From the NCBI GenBank assembly GCA_003694965.1, contig RFJG01000054.1, positions 1 to 20,755 on the forward strand: DNA of 20,755 nucleotides, in the 5' to 3' direction. Positions 1 through 6,715 of this stretch are shown here, piece by piece; position 1 is the first letter of the stretch; each line of letters opens with the position of its first letter. This DNA comes from Methanobacteriota archaeon (GTDB lineage: Archaea > Micrarchaeota > Micrarchaeia > Anstonellales > J096). The notes below the pieces were generated by a model. That model searched no databases. It was not told where the DNA came from and saw only the letters and a program-made list of their open reading frames with translations. The position numbers were made by a program, and so were the translations under genes.

Positions 1-393
1 GACTTAAACAGGGAAGCTGAGAAAAAACTGTGCGAACTACTTGGGGAGGCTGTTGTGATAAAGAAATGGCCAACCGCCATAAGGGCTTTCTACTCCATGC
101 CCTATGAAGACGAGCCGAACTACTGTAAATCTTATGACCTTCTTTACAGGGGCTTGGAGTTAAGCAGTGGGGCACAGCGTATACACATACCTGAATTGTT
201 AGAGGAGCAACTGAGGAAAAGAGGGCTTGAGCCTAGGGACTTCTCCTTCTACATAGATGCGTTTAAGTATGGGGCTCCGCCACACGCCGGATGGAGCATA
301 GGGCTGGAGAGGCTCGTTATGAAACTCCTCAAGCTACCTAACATAAGGGAGGCTATGTTGCATCCAAGGGACAGGACAAGGATATCCCCATAA
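1..393 (+). CDS. aspS: Aspartyl-tRNA synthetase, C-terminal part (5' truncated by window)
   Basis: This is the C-terminal 130 residues of a class II aminoacyl-tRNA synthetase that charges tRNA with aspartate in the cytoplasm. The frame is open from base 1, so the real start lies outside the window; the GTG at 55 is internal. The segment carries the archaeal/eukaryotic AspRS signatures: a FYSMPYEDEP stretch, the YRGLELSSGAQRIH stretch of the active-site core, and class II motif 3 (GLER, window codons 101-104) followed by the typical ending PRDRTRISP. Known for the family: motif 3 arginine binds ATP. Because gatB is also present in this genome, the enzyme may be non-discriminating and also charge tRNA-Asn, but the N-terminal anticodon-binding domain that would decide this is not visible. 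Identification is secure. Confidence 0.96.
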   Translation, partial: DLNREAEKKLCELLGEAVVIKKWPTAIRAFYSMPYEDEPNYCKSYDLLYRGLELSSGAQRIHIPELLEEQLRKRGLEPRDFSFYIDAFKYGAPPHAGWSIGLERLVMKLLKLPNIREAMLHPRDRTRISP

Positions 394-425
394 ATAAAAT
401 ACATAAAGGAACACCCAGATGCACA

Positions 426-433
426 TTTAAAAA
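426..433 (+). promoter_or_regulatory. TATA-like box for the 458 gene
   Basis: TTTAAAAA in the 64-bp gap after aspS. Its centre (about 430) is 28 bp before the GTG at 458, the same spacing seen before other leaderless genes here. This supports 458 rather than ATG 467 as the start. Confidence 0.55.
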
Positions 434-457
434 CATTTCCCACCACTTAGTTACACG

Positions 458-2305
458 GTGTTATGTATGCTTAACATTGAAAAAGAGTTTGGAGAGGAAC
501 TAGGAGAAGACGACGCTTATGCAATTATTAGAGAAGCATTTGAAGCAACTAAATCTACTGAATCACTCAAAAGATTGCTGCCATACTACCTTAGCAATGG
601 GGATGATGTTACAGCATTCAAAAACTTTGCATTGATAATAGCGGCTGTTGAAAGAGTTAAGAAAAACAAGAGCAACTACGATGAGGAAGAGATGGAAAAA
701 ATAATGAGGACACTGGCAACAAAGGCATATGAAGATAGTAAAGTAAAGAAAGACGTGCAAGACAGACCACAATTGAAAGTTGTGAGTGAGCCAAGTGACG
801 ATAGCGACATAGTAGAGACTATGGGCTCAAGAGATGCTGGAAACCTGGAGTTATTGGACAGGGAACTAGATAACATAGAAGATGCAGAGGTACGGATACC
901 GAGCCCAGAAGAGATGTATAGAATAGAGATGGAGCTTTTAGGACAGGAATACATAGCAAACATGAATGGCAGGGGCTATGTAGGAGATAACAATAGAGTT
1001 GACTCAGAAAAAGCTGAACCTGAAGAAAAGGAAGTGGAAGCAACGCCTCCCATTGAGGAAAATATTGGAGAGGCTCCAGAAGAAAGTAGTCCAGAAGAGT
1101 TAGGTGGCGGCAACGGAAGCAACGAAGAAACAACGAATACTGCTTTCTCTTGGCACGATGAGAGTGTTAATGCTGCTATTGAGAGGTATGCAAAGTTGCT
1201 AATATTAAATGAAAAGCTGAAGAGAAAGCTCCAAGAAAAATGTTTTATTATGAGAGAAAAGGAGGACATAATAAGAGAGTTCAACAAGGTCATAGAGCTA
1301 ATAGAAGAAGCAGAAGGATTAAACACTTATGAGGCAACAGTTATTGCACTCAAGTTAGTTAGTGATAAGATAGAAGAGATAGCCAAAGAAGAAGATAATG
1401 AATTATACAGATTGGGGAGATTTATGAGAAAAAAATGGGTATCGCTAGGCCTTGTAGGTGCGGGGGCCCTTGGAGCAATACTGGTGCCAACATCAACAAC
1501 AGTAGGGGCAATTCTGCTTGGAGCTTATGGATTGGGGAGGTTTGTCTCAACATATGTTGGAGTCAACTCCCTACTGACATTAGGTCATAGAATAAGCTCA
1601 TACTACACATTTAGAGAAAGTAAGAAAGCAGATGCCATAGGGGCTGCCATCCTCTATGCATCTAAGAAAGGCATAGAAAAGCACATAAAAGATATAGACG
1701 GGGAGCACATCCACGGGATAGCCAGGTATGTTGAGGAATACTCCAGGAAGTTCAGGAGGATCAAGATACAGAGGCATATTATCTCTGCTCTCGCAGCAGT
1801 TGGGAGCATTGCCCTTGCCTACAATTACATACCTGGAGTTAAGGAACTGTTCGGAATTGGTAAGCATGGAGCTGTCGCAAAGGCAACTGATGTAGTGGCA
1901 GGTAAAAATGTAACAGCTCACATAGACCTCATTGCTCACAAAGGAGAGGGTATATGGCACTTAAGCAGGAGAGCGTTGGAAGGGCATTATGGAAAAGCAT
2001 TCACCTCGCTGGATAAGGCAAGCCAAGTAAAACTCATAGACGCGCTCAAAGACTCCATAGTAGCGAACCCCCAGAATGCAGGCCTTGGCAAAGATGAGCT
2101 CATAAGCAGGGCAATTAACAAGGGAGGGCCTTGGCTAAAGCTTAATGCGAGCGCCGAGAGGTTAGCCGATAGGAACGTTGTGAGTGGGATGCTCGGCAAA
2201 TATGGTAGTTTCCTGAAGAAAGCAGGGAAGCCTGTGAAAAAGGCAGCTAACATAATGGCGAGTAGGTTGGGAAGGAGCTCCTTCCTTGCTTGGGGTTATC
2301 TATAG
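458..2305 (+). CDS. Orphan membrane protein: acidic coiled-coil N-half, Gly-rich TM hairpin, possible LysM-like C-domain
   Basis: I do not recognise this 615-residue protein as a named family. In order: a helical acidic N-terminus (about 1-110); a Glu/Ser/Asn-rich linker (about 115-230, with a GGGNGSNEE run) that looks disordered; a charged helical coiled-coil region (about 240-320); a glycine-rich hydrophobic hairpin (about 327-343 and 346-368); a basic helical stretch; a third hydrophobic segment (about 441-458); and a C-terminal domain with KGEGIWHL (about 494), a LIDALKD helix, NP and GL turns and an INKGGPWLKLN ending. Three membrane spans would place the acidic half inside and the C-domain outside. 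That domain's pattern (KGxGhW, hhDxhKD, NPxxxGL, GxxLxh) reminds me of LysM-like modules in Patescibacteria proteins; this is memory-based inference. GTG 458 fits the upstream TATA box; ATG 467 is the alternative. No Shine-Dalgarno site is seen. Confidence 0.8.
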   Translation: MLCMLNIEKEFGEELGEDDAYAIIREAFEATKSTESLKRLLPYYLSNGDDVTAFKNFALIIAAVERVKKNKSNYDEEEMEKIMRTLATKAYEDSKVKKDVQDRPQLKVVSEPSDDSDIVETMGSRDAGNLELLDRELDNIEDAEVRIPSPEEMYRIEMELLGQEYIANMNGRGYVGDNNRVDSEKAEPEEKEVEATPPIEENIGEAPEESSPEELGGGNGSNEETTNTAFSWHDESVNAAIERYAKLLILNEKLKRKLQEKCFIMREKEDIIREFNKVIELIEEAEGLNTYEATVIALKLVSDKIEEIAKEEDNELYRLGRFMRKKWVSLGLVGAGALGAILVPTSTTVGAILLGAYGLGRFVSTYVGVNSLLTLGHRISSYYTFRESKKADAIGAAILYASKKGIEKHIKDIDGEHIHGIARYVEEYSRKFRRIKIQRHIISALAAVGSIALAYNYIPGVKELFGIGKHGAVAKATDVVAGKNVTAHIDLIAHKGEGIWHLSRRALEGHYGKAFTSLDKASQVKLIDALKDSIVANPQNAGLGKDELISRAINKGGPWLKLNASAERLADRNVVSGMLGKYGSFLKKAGKPVKKAANIMASRLGRSSFLAWGYL

Positions 2306-2312
2306 CTGCTTG

Positions 2313-2339
2313 TGGATATCCATAAGCTTTTATATTTTA
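2313..2339 (+). terminator. Possible terminator: palindrome plus T-rich tract
   Basis: A perfect palindrome TGGATATCCA (2313-2322) just after the 615-aa gene is followed by AAGCTTTTATATTTTA. The T-rich part also contains the TATA box of the next gene, so the palindrome could be chance. Weak support. Confidence 0.25.
2328..2338 (+). promoter_or_regulatory. TATA-like box for the 84-aa gene
   Basis: TTTATATTTTA, centred about 27 bp before ATG 2360, in a 48-54 bp intergenic gap. Suggests a leaderless transcript starting at the ATG. Confidence 0.55.
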
Positions 2340-2359
2340 CTATTAAGTAATGAGTGGCC

Positions 2360-2614
2360 ATGGCAAGAAAAAAACAAGTCTCTGTGTGCGTTGCTGGAGG
2401 CATCATAAAAAAGCTGAGCCTCCCCTACACAGAAGAGAAAACACCTTTCGGCATCTACAAGCTGCTCGATGCCCGAGGCCAGAACGTGCCAAAGATAGAA
2501 CTCATAAAGGTTGCCAACAATGAGGGAATCCCCGTAATGTCCGACTATGGTAGGATATTTCCAGAAGGGAAGACATCGAGGGATTTCATAAAGAAAGGAA
2601 ATAAAAGAAAATAA
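2360..2614 (+). CDS. Small basic protein of unknown function (84 aa)
   Basis: No family recognised. The 84-residue protein begins MARKKQVSVCVAGG and ends in a lysine-rich tail (KKGNKRK), with a compact mixed alpha/beta-looking middle (IIKKLSLPY, YKLLDARG, ELIKVANNEG, GRIFPEGKTSRDF). The high lysine/arginine content would suit nucleic-acid or ribosome binding, but no motif proves this. ATG 2360 is preferred over the in-frame GTG 2354 because the TATA-like box lies 27 bp upstream and no Shine-Dalgarno site exists. It sits between two other orphan genes on the same strand, each with its own TATA-like box, so co-transcription is not required. Coding is supported by codon use like its neighbours (ATA for Ile, AGG for Arg) and by the well-spaced promoter. 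Confidence 0.75.
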   Translation: MARKKQVSVCVAGGIIKKLSLPYTEEKTPFGIYKLLDARGQNVPKIELIKVANNEGIPVMSDYGRIFPEGKTSRDFIKKGNKRK

Positions 2615-2620
2615 TATAAA
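2611..2620 (+). promoter_or_regulatory. TATA-like box for the 223-aa gene
   Basis: ATAATATAAA overlaps the stop region of the 84-aa gene and is centred about 27 bp before ATG 2643. Suggests leaderless transcription. Confidence 0.55.
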
Positions 2621-2642
2621 CTGTTGCCCATAGTAACCTTTT

Positions 2643-3314
2643 ATGATAATGTTTGCGCCAATAGATTACTACCACAAAGGCAAGGTAGTCAAAAAACTCG
2701 GCAAGCTCCCAACTGGAAAGTTCAAGCAAGCAGATGTTTTTAGAGTAATGAAAGAAGTTAGTGAGAGCGAGAGAGGAAAACTCCTTAACATAGAAGAGCT
2801 GTGCGAGTTTGGCCACGCAGTGATAACGGGGAAGGCGAGGAGCACGACATACGCGGTATATAGAGTTGATGGAAAACCTTTCGGTAAATCTATTGCATAT
2901 GTGGAAGGAGGTAATGAGTTTGTATTCAAAGTGCCAGATGTCGCGAACCCGCTAAACAATAAGGAGAGTGTCCAAAAAGCTGTTGGAAAAATGTTAATAC
3001 TCGATATGGAGCAACTGACATATGATGAAGAAAAAGGGATAGTAGAGGTAAGCAGTGATTTTGATGGGAAGATAAGAATTGTTGATGTAGACCCCTCCAA
3101 AGGATTGGCAAAGAGAGGAGGGCTATTCTTACCAATAGGAAAGAAGGCAAGGAAAGAGGGTAGTAGGACAACATACATGGCTTACGAGGAAGTTGAGAGT
3201 TGCTGGCACGGAAGCATAGCAGTATCTTATTACAGCGACAGAGTGCTCATTGTCGGAGTGCCTTGGGATGCCGAGACAGACTTGGTAGGTCTTGGGAGCA
3301 TTGAACAATGTTAA
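2643..3314 (+). CDS. Orphan protein of unknown function (223 aa)
   Basis: No family recognised. The protein looks soluble: no signal peptide or membrane segment is seen. Residues 1-55 are basic/helical (YYHKGKVVKKLGKLP, ADVFRVMKEVSESERGK). The rest is rich in predicted beta strands with alternating hydrophobic residues (TTYAVYRVDGK, EFVFKVPDV, KIRIVDVDPS, SIAVSYYSDRVLIVGV). The start ATG-ATA-ATG lies 27 bp after a TATA-like box; the second ATG (2649) is possible. It ends 8 bp from the convergent trpS stop, leaving no room for a hairpin terminator. It shares the KKL...LP opening with the 84-aa neighbour, but the resemblance is too weak to claim common descent. Confidence 0.8.
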   Translation: MIMFAPIDYYHKGKVVKKLGKLPTGKFKQADVFRVMKEVSESERGKLLNIEELCEFGHAVITGKARSTTYAVYRVDGKPFGKSIAYVEGGNEFVFKVPDVANPLNNKESVQKAVGKMLILDMEQLTYDEEKGIVEVSSDFDGKIRIVDVDPSKGLAKRGGLFLPIGKKARKEGSRTTYMAYEEVESCWHGSIAVSYYSDRVLIVGVPWDAETDLVGLGSIEQC

Positions 3315-3322
3315 GCAAAGGC

Positions 3323-4453
3323 TCAACTATATGTCTTGTTCCACATGGAGCGAGCTAACTCTCCATCGTAGAGGAACTTGTCGTAAAGTTTCTCTGCTTT
3401 CTTCCTATTCTCTCTATGCTTTTCAAGGAAGCTGTTTATCTTGTCAATAGTATATGCCTTAAGCTCTCCTGTAAGGAGGTCTCCATTTCTGTAGCTCTCC
3501 TCCATTTCTCGTAGTTTTTTGTCATCTTCCTCAAAGAATATCCGCAGATAAGCAAAGCTAACATCCACGTCTGGATTGCCTCCGAGCCTCTTGTGCTCCT
3601 CTACTGTTGGTTGGCCGCCGGAGAAAGCATATTTGTTTATCTTCTTCTTTACAACGTCGGGGCTGTCTGCTAAGTATATTGAAGTTTCTGGCAAAGAGGA
3701 GCTCATCTTACCTTCAAAACCTTGCAATGGAGGTATGAACTTGCTATGTATTGCTGCAGCTTTCTTGTAGCCAAAGCTCTCAGCAATATCTCTCTGTATC
3801 CTCCAATAAGGGTCTTGGTCTATTGCCGCTGGTATGAGGCAGCGCTTTTTCTCAAAGAATGTCGGCACAATTTGGTAAGAAGGGTAGAATATCATCCCTA
3901 TGTTAGTCTCCCCTGTGAAACCAAAAACTGCCTTCGCTGTTGAGAATGTTACTTTCTTGGCTATCTTTATCATTAGCTTGTAAGTGTTCTTTATGTATTC
4001 CGTATCTCTGAATATGAACGTCTTGTCTGGGTTGAAGCCAAGGGCTATTATGTCAAGTATGTCGCTCTTGGCCTGCTCCTCTATCTCCTCAAGACTCTTG
4101 TTTTTCTTGTGGAGGAATTTCTCATCGTCTGTTATCTCTATGTAGAGGTTAGCTCCAAAAGCCTCTTGGAACCACTTCGTGATTATGAACGAGGAGAGAT
4201 GTCCTATGTGCATAGAGCCAGATGGACCCCTCCCAGTATAGAGAAAGAAGCCCTCTCCATTCTCTGTCTCCTTTAGCACTGCATCAAAATCCCTGTGACT
4301 GAAAAAGAAACCTCTCCTTATCATTGGAGGGATGGAGCCAGCTAACTTCTCCAGCCTTGAAAGTAGCTCTGGAGTAAGTGGCTTTGTGCCAAACTTATCC
4401 ATAAGCTTTGAGTAATCTATAGTTCCCTCTACTGTCCACGGCGTTACGTTCAT
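3323..4453 (-). CDS. trpS: Tryptophanyl-tRNA synthetase, archaeal/eukaryotic type
   Basis: Class I aminoacyl-tRNA synthetase that attaches tryptophan to tRNA-Trp using ATP. The 376-residue protein has the HIGH motif (GPSGSMHIGHL, residues 77-86) and the KMSKS-type loop (GKMSSSLP, about 247-254). It also has family-typical stretches RGFFFSHRDFDAVL (47-60) and DQDPYWRIQRD. Length and motif spacing match archaeal/eukaryotic TrpRS, which is longer than the bacterial enzyme. The open frame extends upstream to 4543, but that extension overlaps the divergent fni gene. ATG 4453 (MNVTPWTVEG) is the natural start and lies 27 bp from a TATA-like patch, so the mRNA is probably leaderless. It is monocistronic and convergent with the 223-aa orphan gene. 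Confidence 0.95.
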   Translation of the reverse strand: MNVTPWTVEGTIDYSKLMDKFGTKPLTPELLSRLEKLAGSIPPMIRRGFFFSHRDFDAVLKETENGEGFFLYTGRGPSGSMHIGHLSSFIITKWFQEAFGANLYIEITDDEKFLHKKNKSLEEIEEQAKSDILDIIALGFNPDKTFIFRDTEYIKNTYKLMIKIAKKVTFSTAKAVFGFTGETNIGMIFYPSYQIVPTFFEKKRCLIPAAIDQDPYWRIQRDIAESFGYKKAAAIHSKFIPPLQGFEGKMSSSLPETSIYLADSPDVVKKKINKYAFSGGQPTVEEHKRLGGNPDVDVSFAYLRIFFEEDDKKLREMEESYRNGDLLTGELKAYTIDKINSFLEKHRENRKKAEKLYDKFLYDGELARSMWNKTYS

Positions 4454-4474
4454 AGACAGGAGATGTGAGGAAAT

Positions 4475-4484
4475 GTTATTAAAC
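4475..4484. promoter_or_regulatory. Shared bidirectional TATA-like box of trpS and fni
   Basis: GTTATTAAAC reads GTTTAATAAC on the minus strand. Its centre (about 4480) is 27 bp from ATG 4453 of trpS and 25-26 bp from ATG 4505 of fni. The two starts are only 51 bp apart and no other AT-rich patch lies between them, so one TATA element probably serves both directions. Confidence 0.5.
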
Positions 4485-4504
4485 ATTCGGTAGTAGATGG
4501 TTGT

Positions 4505-5488
4505 ATGGATGCTAGCGATACGGAGAGGAGGAAAGAGGAGCACATAATGCGCTCATTGGAGGGCGGCTCCCAATACAGAGAAGGGTCTGGTTTTGAGAGG
4601 GTTAAGTTCTTGCACAATTCCTTGCCAGAGGTTGATTTTGATAAGATAGATACTGGCGTTGAGGCATTTGGGAAGAAGTTCGGGGCGCCTCTAATGATTA
4701 GCGGCATGACTGGGGGCTATGCAAAGGCTGAGGGGATAAACAAGGAACTGGCATGTGTTGCGGAGGAGTTCTCCCTAGCCTTCGGGTTGGGAAGCCAGAG
4801 AGCGATGCTGGAAAAAGAGGAACTCACTAAGACATATGATGTTAAGAAAGAGGCTCCCTCCGTCTTCCTCATAGGCAACATAGGGGCTTATCAACTTAAG
4901 GAGTATAGCGAAGAGAGGATAGCTTGGATGATTAGCAAGGTTGAGCTCGATGCCTTGGCAATACACCTTAACCCCCTACAAGAACTCATACAGCCAGAAG
5001 GAGATAGGAACTGGGAGGGTGTAAAGGAAGCCATAGGGAAGCACGTTGAATCCCTTGACATACCTGTTATAATAAAGGAGACAGGAGCGGGCATTAGCCC
5101 CTATGTGATAGATGAGTTGAAGGAACTTGGCATATCGTGGTTTGACATATCTGGAAAGGGCGGCACAAGCTGGAGCAAAATAGAGTACATGAGGGGCGGC
5201 TCCATAGAGGGGTTCGAGGAATGGGGAATAGCAACTGTTGACTGCTTATTAATGAATAGGGGAAAGGCCAACATCATAGCGAGTGGAGGGATAAGAAGCG
5301 GTATAGATGGAGCTAAGGCAATAGCGTTGGGCGCTAAGTTTTTTGGTGCGGCCCAGCCCTTCCTTAAGGCGCAACAACAGGGGAAGCTCTCAGAAACTGT
5401 TGGTAAGTGGATAGAGCAGCTTAAGGGGGCGATGTTCCTAACTGGCTCTAAAAACATAGAGGAGTTGGCCAACGCAAAATTGATGTAA
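4505..5488 (+). CDS. fni: Type 2 isopentenyl-diphosphate delta-isomerase (FMN-dependent)
   Basis: Interconverts isopentenyl and dimethylallyl diphosphate for archaeal isoprenoid lipid synthesis, using reduced FMN and Mg2+. The 327-residue TIM-barrel protein shows the type 2 signatures: RKEEHI (9-14, substrate diphosphate binding in the family), SGMTGG (66-71, FMN binding), LGLGSQRAML, HLNPLQELIQPEGDRNW (with the Gln and Glu used in catalysis and metal binding), KETGAGIS, DISGKGGTSW, and the C-terminal SGGIRSGIDGAKAIALGA phosphate-binding loop. Length is slightly below the usual 340-360 residues, with trimming at the ends. ATG 4505 is set by the shared TATA-like patch about 26 bp upstream and the absence of a Shine-Dalgarno site. 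It is followed by the promoter of a box C/D sRNA. Confidence 0.95.
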   Translation: MDASDTERRKEEHIMRSLEGGSQYREGSGFERVKFLHNSLPEVDFDKIDTGVEAFGKKFGAPLMISGMTGGYAKAEGINKELACVAEEFSLAFGLGSQRAMLEKEELTKTYDVKKEAPSVFLIGNIGAYQLKEYSEERIAWMISKVELDALAIHLNPLQELIQPEGDRNWEGVKEAIGKHVESLDIPVIIKETGAGISPYVIDELKELGISWFDISGKGGTSWSKIEYMRGGSIEGFEEWGIATVDCLLMNRGKANIIASGGIRSGIDGAKAIALGAKFFGAAQPFLKAQQQGKLSETVGKWIEQLKGAMFLTGSKNIEELANAKLM

Positions 5489-5498
5489 GGTTAAAAAC
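5489..5498 (+). promoter_or_regulatory. Promoter (TATA-like box) of the box C/D sRNA
   Basis: GGTTAAAAAC directly after the fni stop codon. It is identical in ten bases to the box before the epimerase gene (10409-10418) and lies 22-31 bp before the C box at 5520, so transcription would start at or just before the C box. Confidence 0.5.
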
Positions 5499-5517
5499 AC
5501 TCCTGTCCAACATTGTC

Positions 5518-5582
5518 GCGTGATGACACGCAGGTTTTCTGAGTGGTTTTCCACATATGATGAGCATTTGGAGCACTGATAT
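5518..5582 (+). ncRNA. Box C/D guide sRNA (2'-O-methylation guide)
   Basis: All four boxes are perfect and correctly spaced. C is GTGATGA (5520-5526). A 12-nt guide (5527-5538, CACGCAGGTTTT) precedes D' CTGA (5539-5542). A 14-nt linker (5543-5556) precedes C' ATGATGA (5557-5563). A second 12-nt guide (5564-5575, GCATTTGGAGCA) precedes D CTGA (5576-5579). The linker forms a GTGG-TTTT-CCAC hairpin that would close the C'/D' kink-turn. Archaeal C/D sRNAs bind L7Ae, Nop5 and fibrillarin and direct 2'-O-methylation of the target nucleotide paired five bases upstream of D or D'. Both guides therefore predict a methylated C, in targets containing TGCTCCAAATGC and AAAACCTGCGTG. I could not assign these targets. 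The outer C/D stem is weak, so the exact ends are uncertain. Confidence 0.82.
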
Positions 5583-5584
5583 GG

Positions 5585-6115
5585 ATGAGAATAATAGTAT
5601 TGACAGGTAGGAGAGCAGCCGGGAAGGGCATCTTTATGGAGGTAGCTAAGGAAAGAGGGATTCCAGTCTATGAAATGTCCTCCGTGATATTTGAATGGAT
5701 GGAAAAAGAAGGCATAAAGGTGAGTAATGAGAGCACCGCAGCGTTCTCCCAAAGAATAAGGGGGCAGTATGGCAACGATATCGTTGCAAGGAAGCTCATA
5801 GAAAAGATAGAGGAAGCTCCATTGATAGTAATCTCAGGAGCTAGGAGTAAGGAAGAGATAGGTGTGTTCAAAAAACTCGGCGATGTTGTGGTTGTTGAAA
5901 TAGAAGCTAGCACTAGAGTTAGGTATGAGAGGACTAAGGAAAGAGGGAGGGAGCAAGACCCAAAGAATTATGAGGAATTCGTTAAGAGGGATGAAGCGGA
6001 TAACAAGCTAGGCCAGAATGATGTCCTTGCCTTAGCGGATGTCAAGCTAAAAAATGAGGGGAGTATCGAGGAGTTTAAGGAAAAAGTGAGAGATTTCCTC
6101 TCTACTTTTTCATAG
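5585..6115 (+). CDS. UPF0200-family P-loop nucleotide kinase-like protein
   Basis: A 176-residue archaeal P-loop protein of the UPF0200 group, related to dephospho-CoA kinase and adenylate kinase folds; its substrate is not established. Seen: Walker A GRRAAGKG (8-15; the GKG ending, without the usual S/T, is normal for this group), a VISGARSKEE stretch for strand 3, a lid-like region rich in Arg (RVRYERTKERGREQDPKNYEEF), and the typical ending with LALADVKLKNEGSIEEFKEKV. Length is normal. ATG 5585 begins only 5 bp after the D box of the sRNA, so the gene is either read from the sRNA promoter or from a weak box overlapping C' (ACATATGA, about 5553-5560). No Shine-Dalgarno site. Its last 14 bp overlap the convergent tbp end. 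Confidence 0.88.
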   Translation: MRIIVLTGRRAAGKGIFMEVAKERGIPVYEMSSVIFEWMEKEGIKVSNESTAAFSQRIRGQYGNDIVARKLIEKIEEAPLIVISGARSKEEIGVFKKLGDVVVVEIEASTRVRYERTKERGREQDPKNYEEFVKRDEADNKLGQNDVLALADVKLKNEGSIEEFKEKVRDFLSTFS

Positions 6116-6665
6116 CGAACTTGCTTAATATCTTCTTTACCTTGACAAGAGCCTTCTCTATCTCTGCCTTTGTCCTACCGCCAGCTATTATGAGCTTGCC
6201 GTTCTTGAAAACGAGTATGGATATCTTAGGGTCTCTTAGCTTAAGTATCGCACCTGGGAATTGTTCCGGTTCATACTCTATGTCCTCGCTAACTCCCATA
6301 GTTACCTTGAACAAATCCATCTCCATCTCTAAGTCGGCAGCAGCCACCATATTGGTAACCTCGTAATCCAGCTTCTTCCTGTTGAGCTTCTTGTATATCT
6401 TGCTAGCAACAGGAGCCAATAGCTCATATGCCTTTATTATGGCCGCCTCTATGGTCTTCCTGTCCTTGCAGCCAACTATGACGATCTTGCCGTTCTTGAA
6501 AACGAGGAGGGTTGCCTTTGGTTTGTTGAACTTGAGTATGGCCCCTGGAAATTGCTCTGGCTCATATTCTATGTTCTTGAATTTAGAAGGGAGCTTGTAG
6601 AGGTCTAACTCCAAGCCAAGATTACCCGCAGCAACAACATTTGTAATTGTGTAATTCTTTGCCAT
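6102..6665 (-). CDS. tbp: TATA-box-binding protein
   Basis: General transcription factor that bends promoter DNA and recruits TFB and RNA polymerase. The 187-residue protein consists of the two classical saddle repeats and little else: repeat 1 about 5-93 and repeat 2 about 97-187. Each contains EYEPEQFPGAILK followed by a LVFKNGK strand-turn that matches the minor-groove-binding face of the family. The two repeats are very alike in these blocks. The C-terminus ends LSKFAMKK, lacking the acidic tail of many archaeal TBPs. The start ATG 6665 is preceded by a GGTGAT Shine-Dalgarno leader. A TATA-like box on the minus strand (6701-6710) fits a 12-nt leader, and a second AT-rich patch (6676-6687) sits close to the start. 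Tail overlaps the UPF0200 gene by 14 bp. Confidence 0.96.
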   Translation of the reverse strand: MAKNYTITNVVAAGNLGLELDLYKLPSKFKNIEYEPEQFPGAILKFNKPKATLLVFKNGKIVIVGCKDRKTIEAAIIKAYELLAPVASKIYKKLNRKKLDYEVTNMVAAADLEMEMDLFKVTMGVSEDIEYEPEQFPGAILKLRDPKISILVFKNGKLIIAGGRTKAEIEKALVKVKKILSKFAMKK

Positions 6666-6710
6666 ACCATCACCGCTTTTTAAATATTACTGGTATGTAT
6701 GTTAAAAAGC
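6666..6710 (-). promoter_or_regulatory. tbp promoter and Shine-Dalgarno leader
   Basis: Read on the minus strand: GCTTTTTAAC (6710-6701) as TATA-like box, a second box-like patch ATATTTAAAAAGC (6687-6675), then GGTGATGGT directly before ATG. The second patch is only about 16 bp from the start codon, so it is better placed as a site TBP could occupy to limit its own expression than as the main TATA box. That role is inferred. Confidence 0.45.
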
Positions 6711-6715
6711 TAATG

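Noticed and set aside
394..457. Search for tRNA or small RNA in this gap and in 10366-10441 and 17200-17296
   Set aside because: No cloverleaf, C/D boxes or stable hairpin found; the gaps hold only promoter-like elements.
2360..2760. Possible common origin of the 84-aa protein and the N-terminus of the 223-aa protein (both with KKL...LP)
   Set aside because: Only a few scattered matches; alignment needs gaps and could be chance.
2669..3178. 169-codon minus-strand open frame opposite the 223-aa orphan gene
   Set aside because: Ser/Leu/Pro-rich composition typical of antisense shadows; the plus-strand gene has a correctly spaced TATA-like box and a matching start.
4454..4543. N-terminal extension of TrpRS upstream to 4543
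   Set aside because: It would overlap the fni start and promoter and is not conserved in TrpRS; ATG 4453 fits the family N-terminus and TATA spacing.
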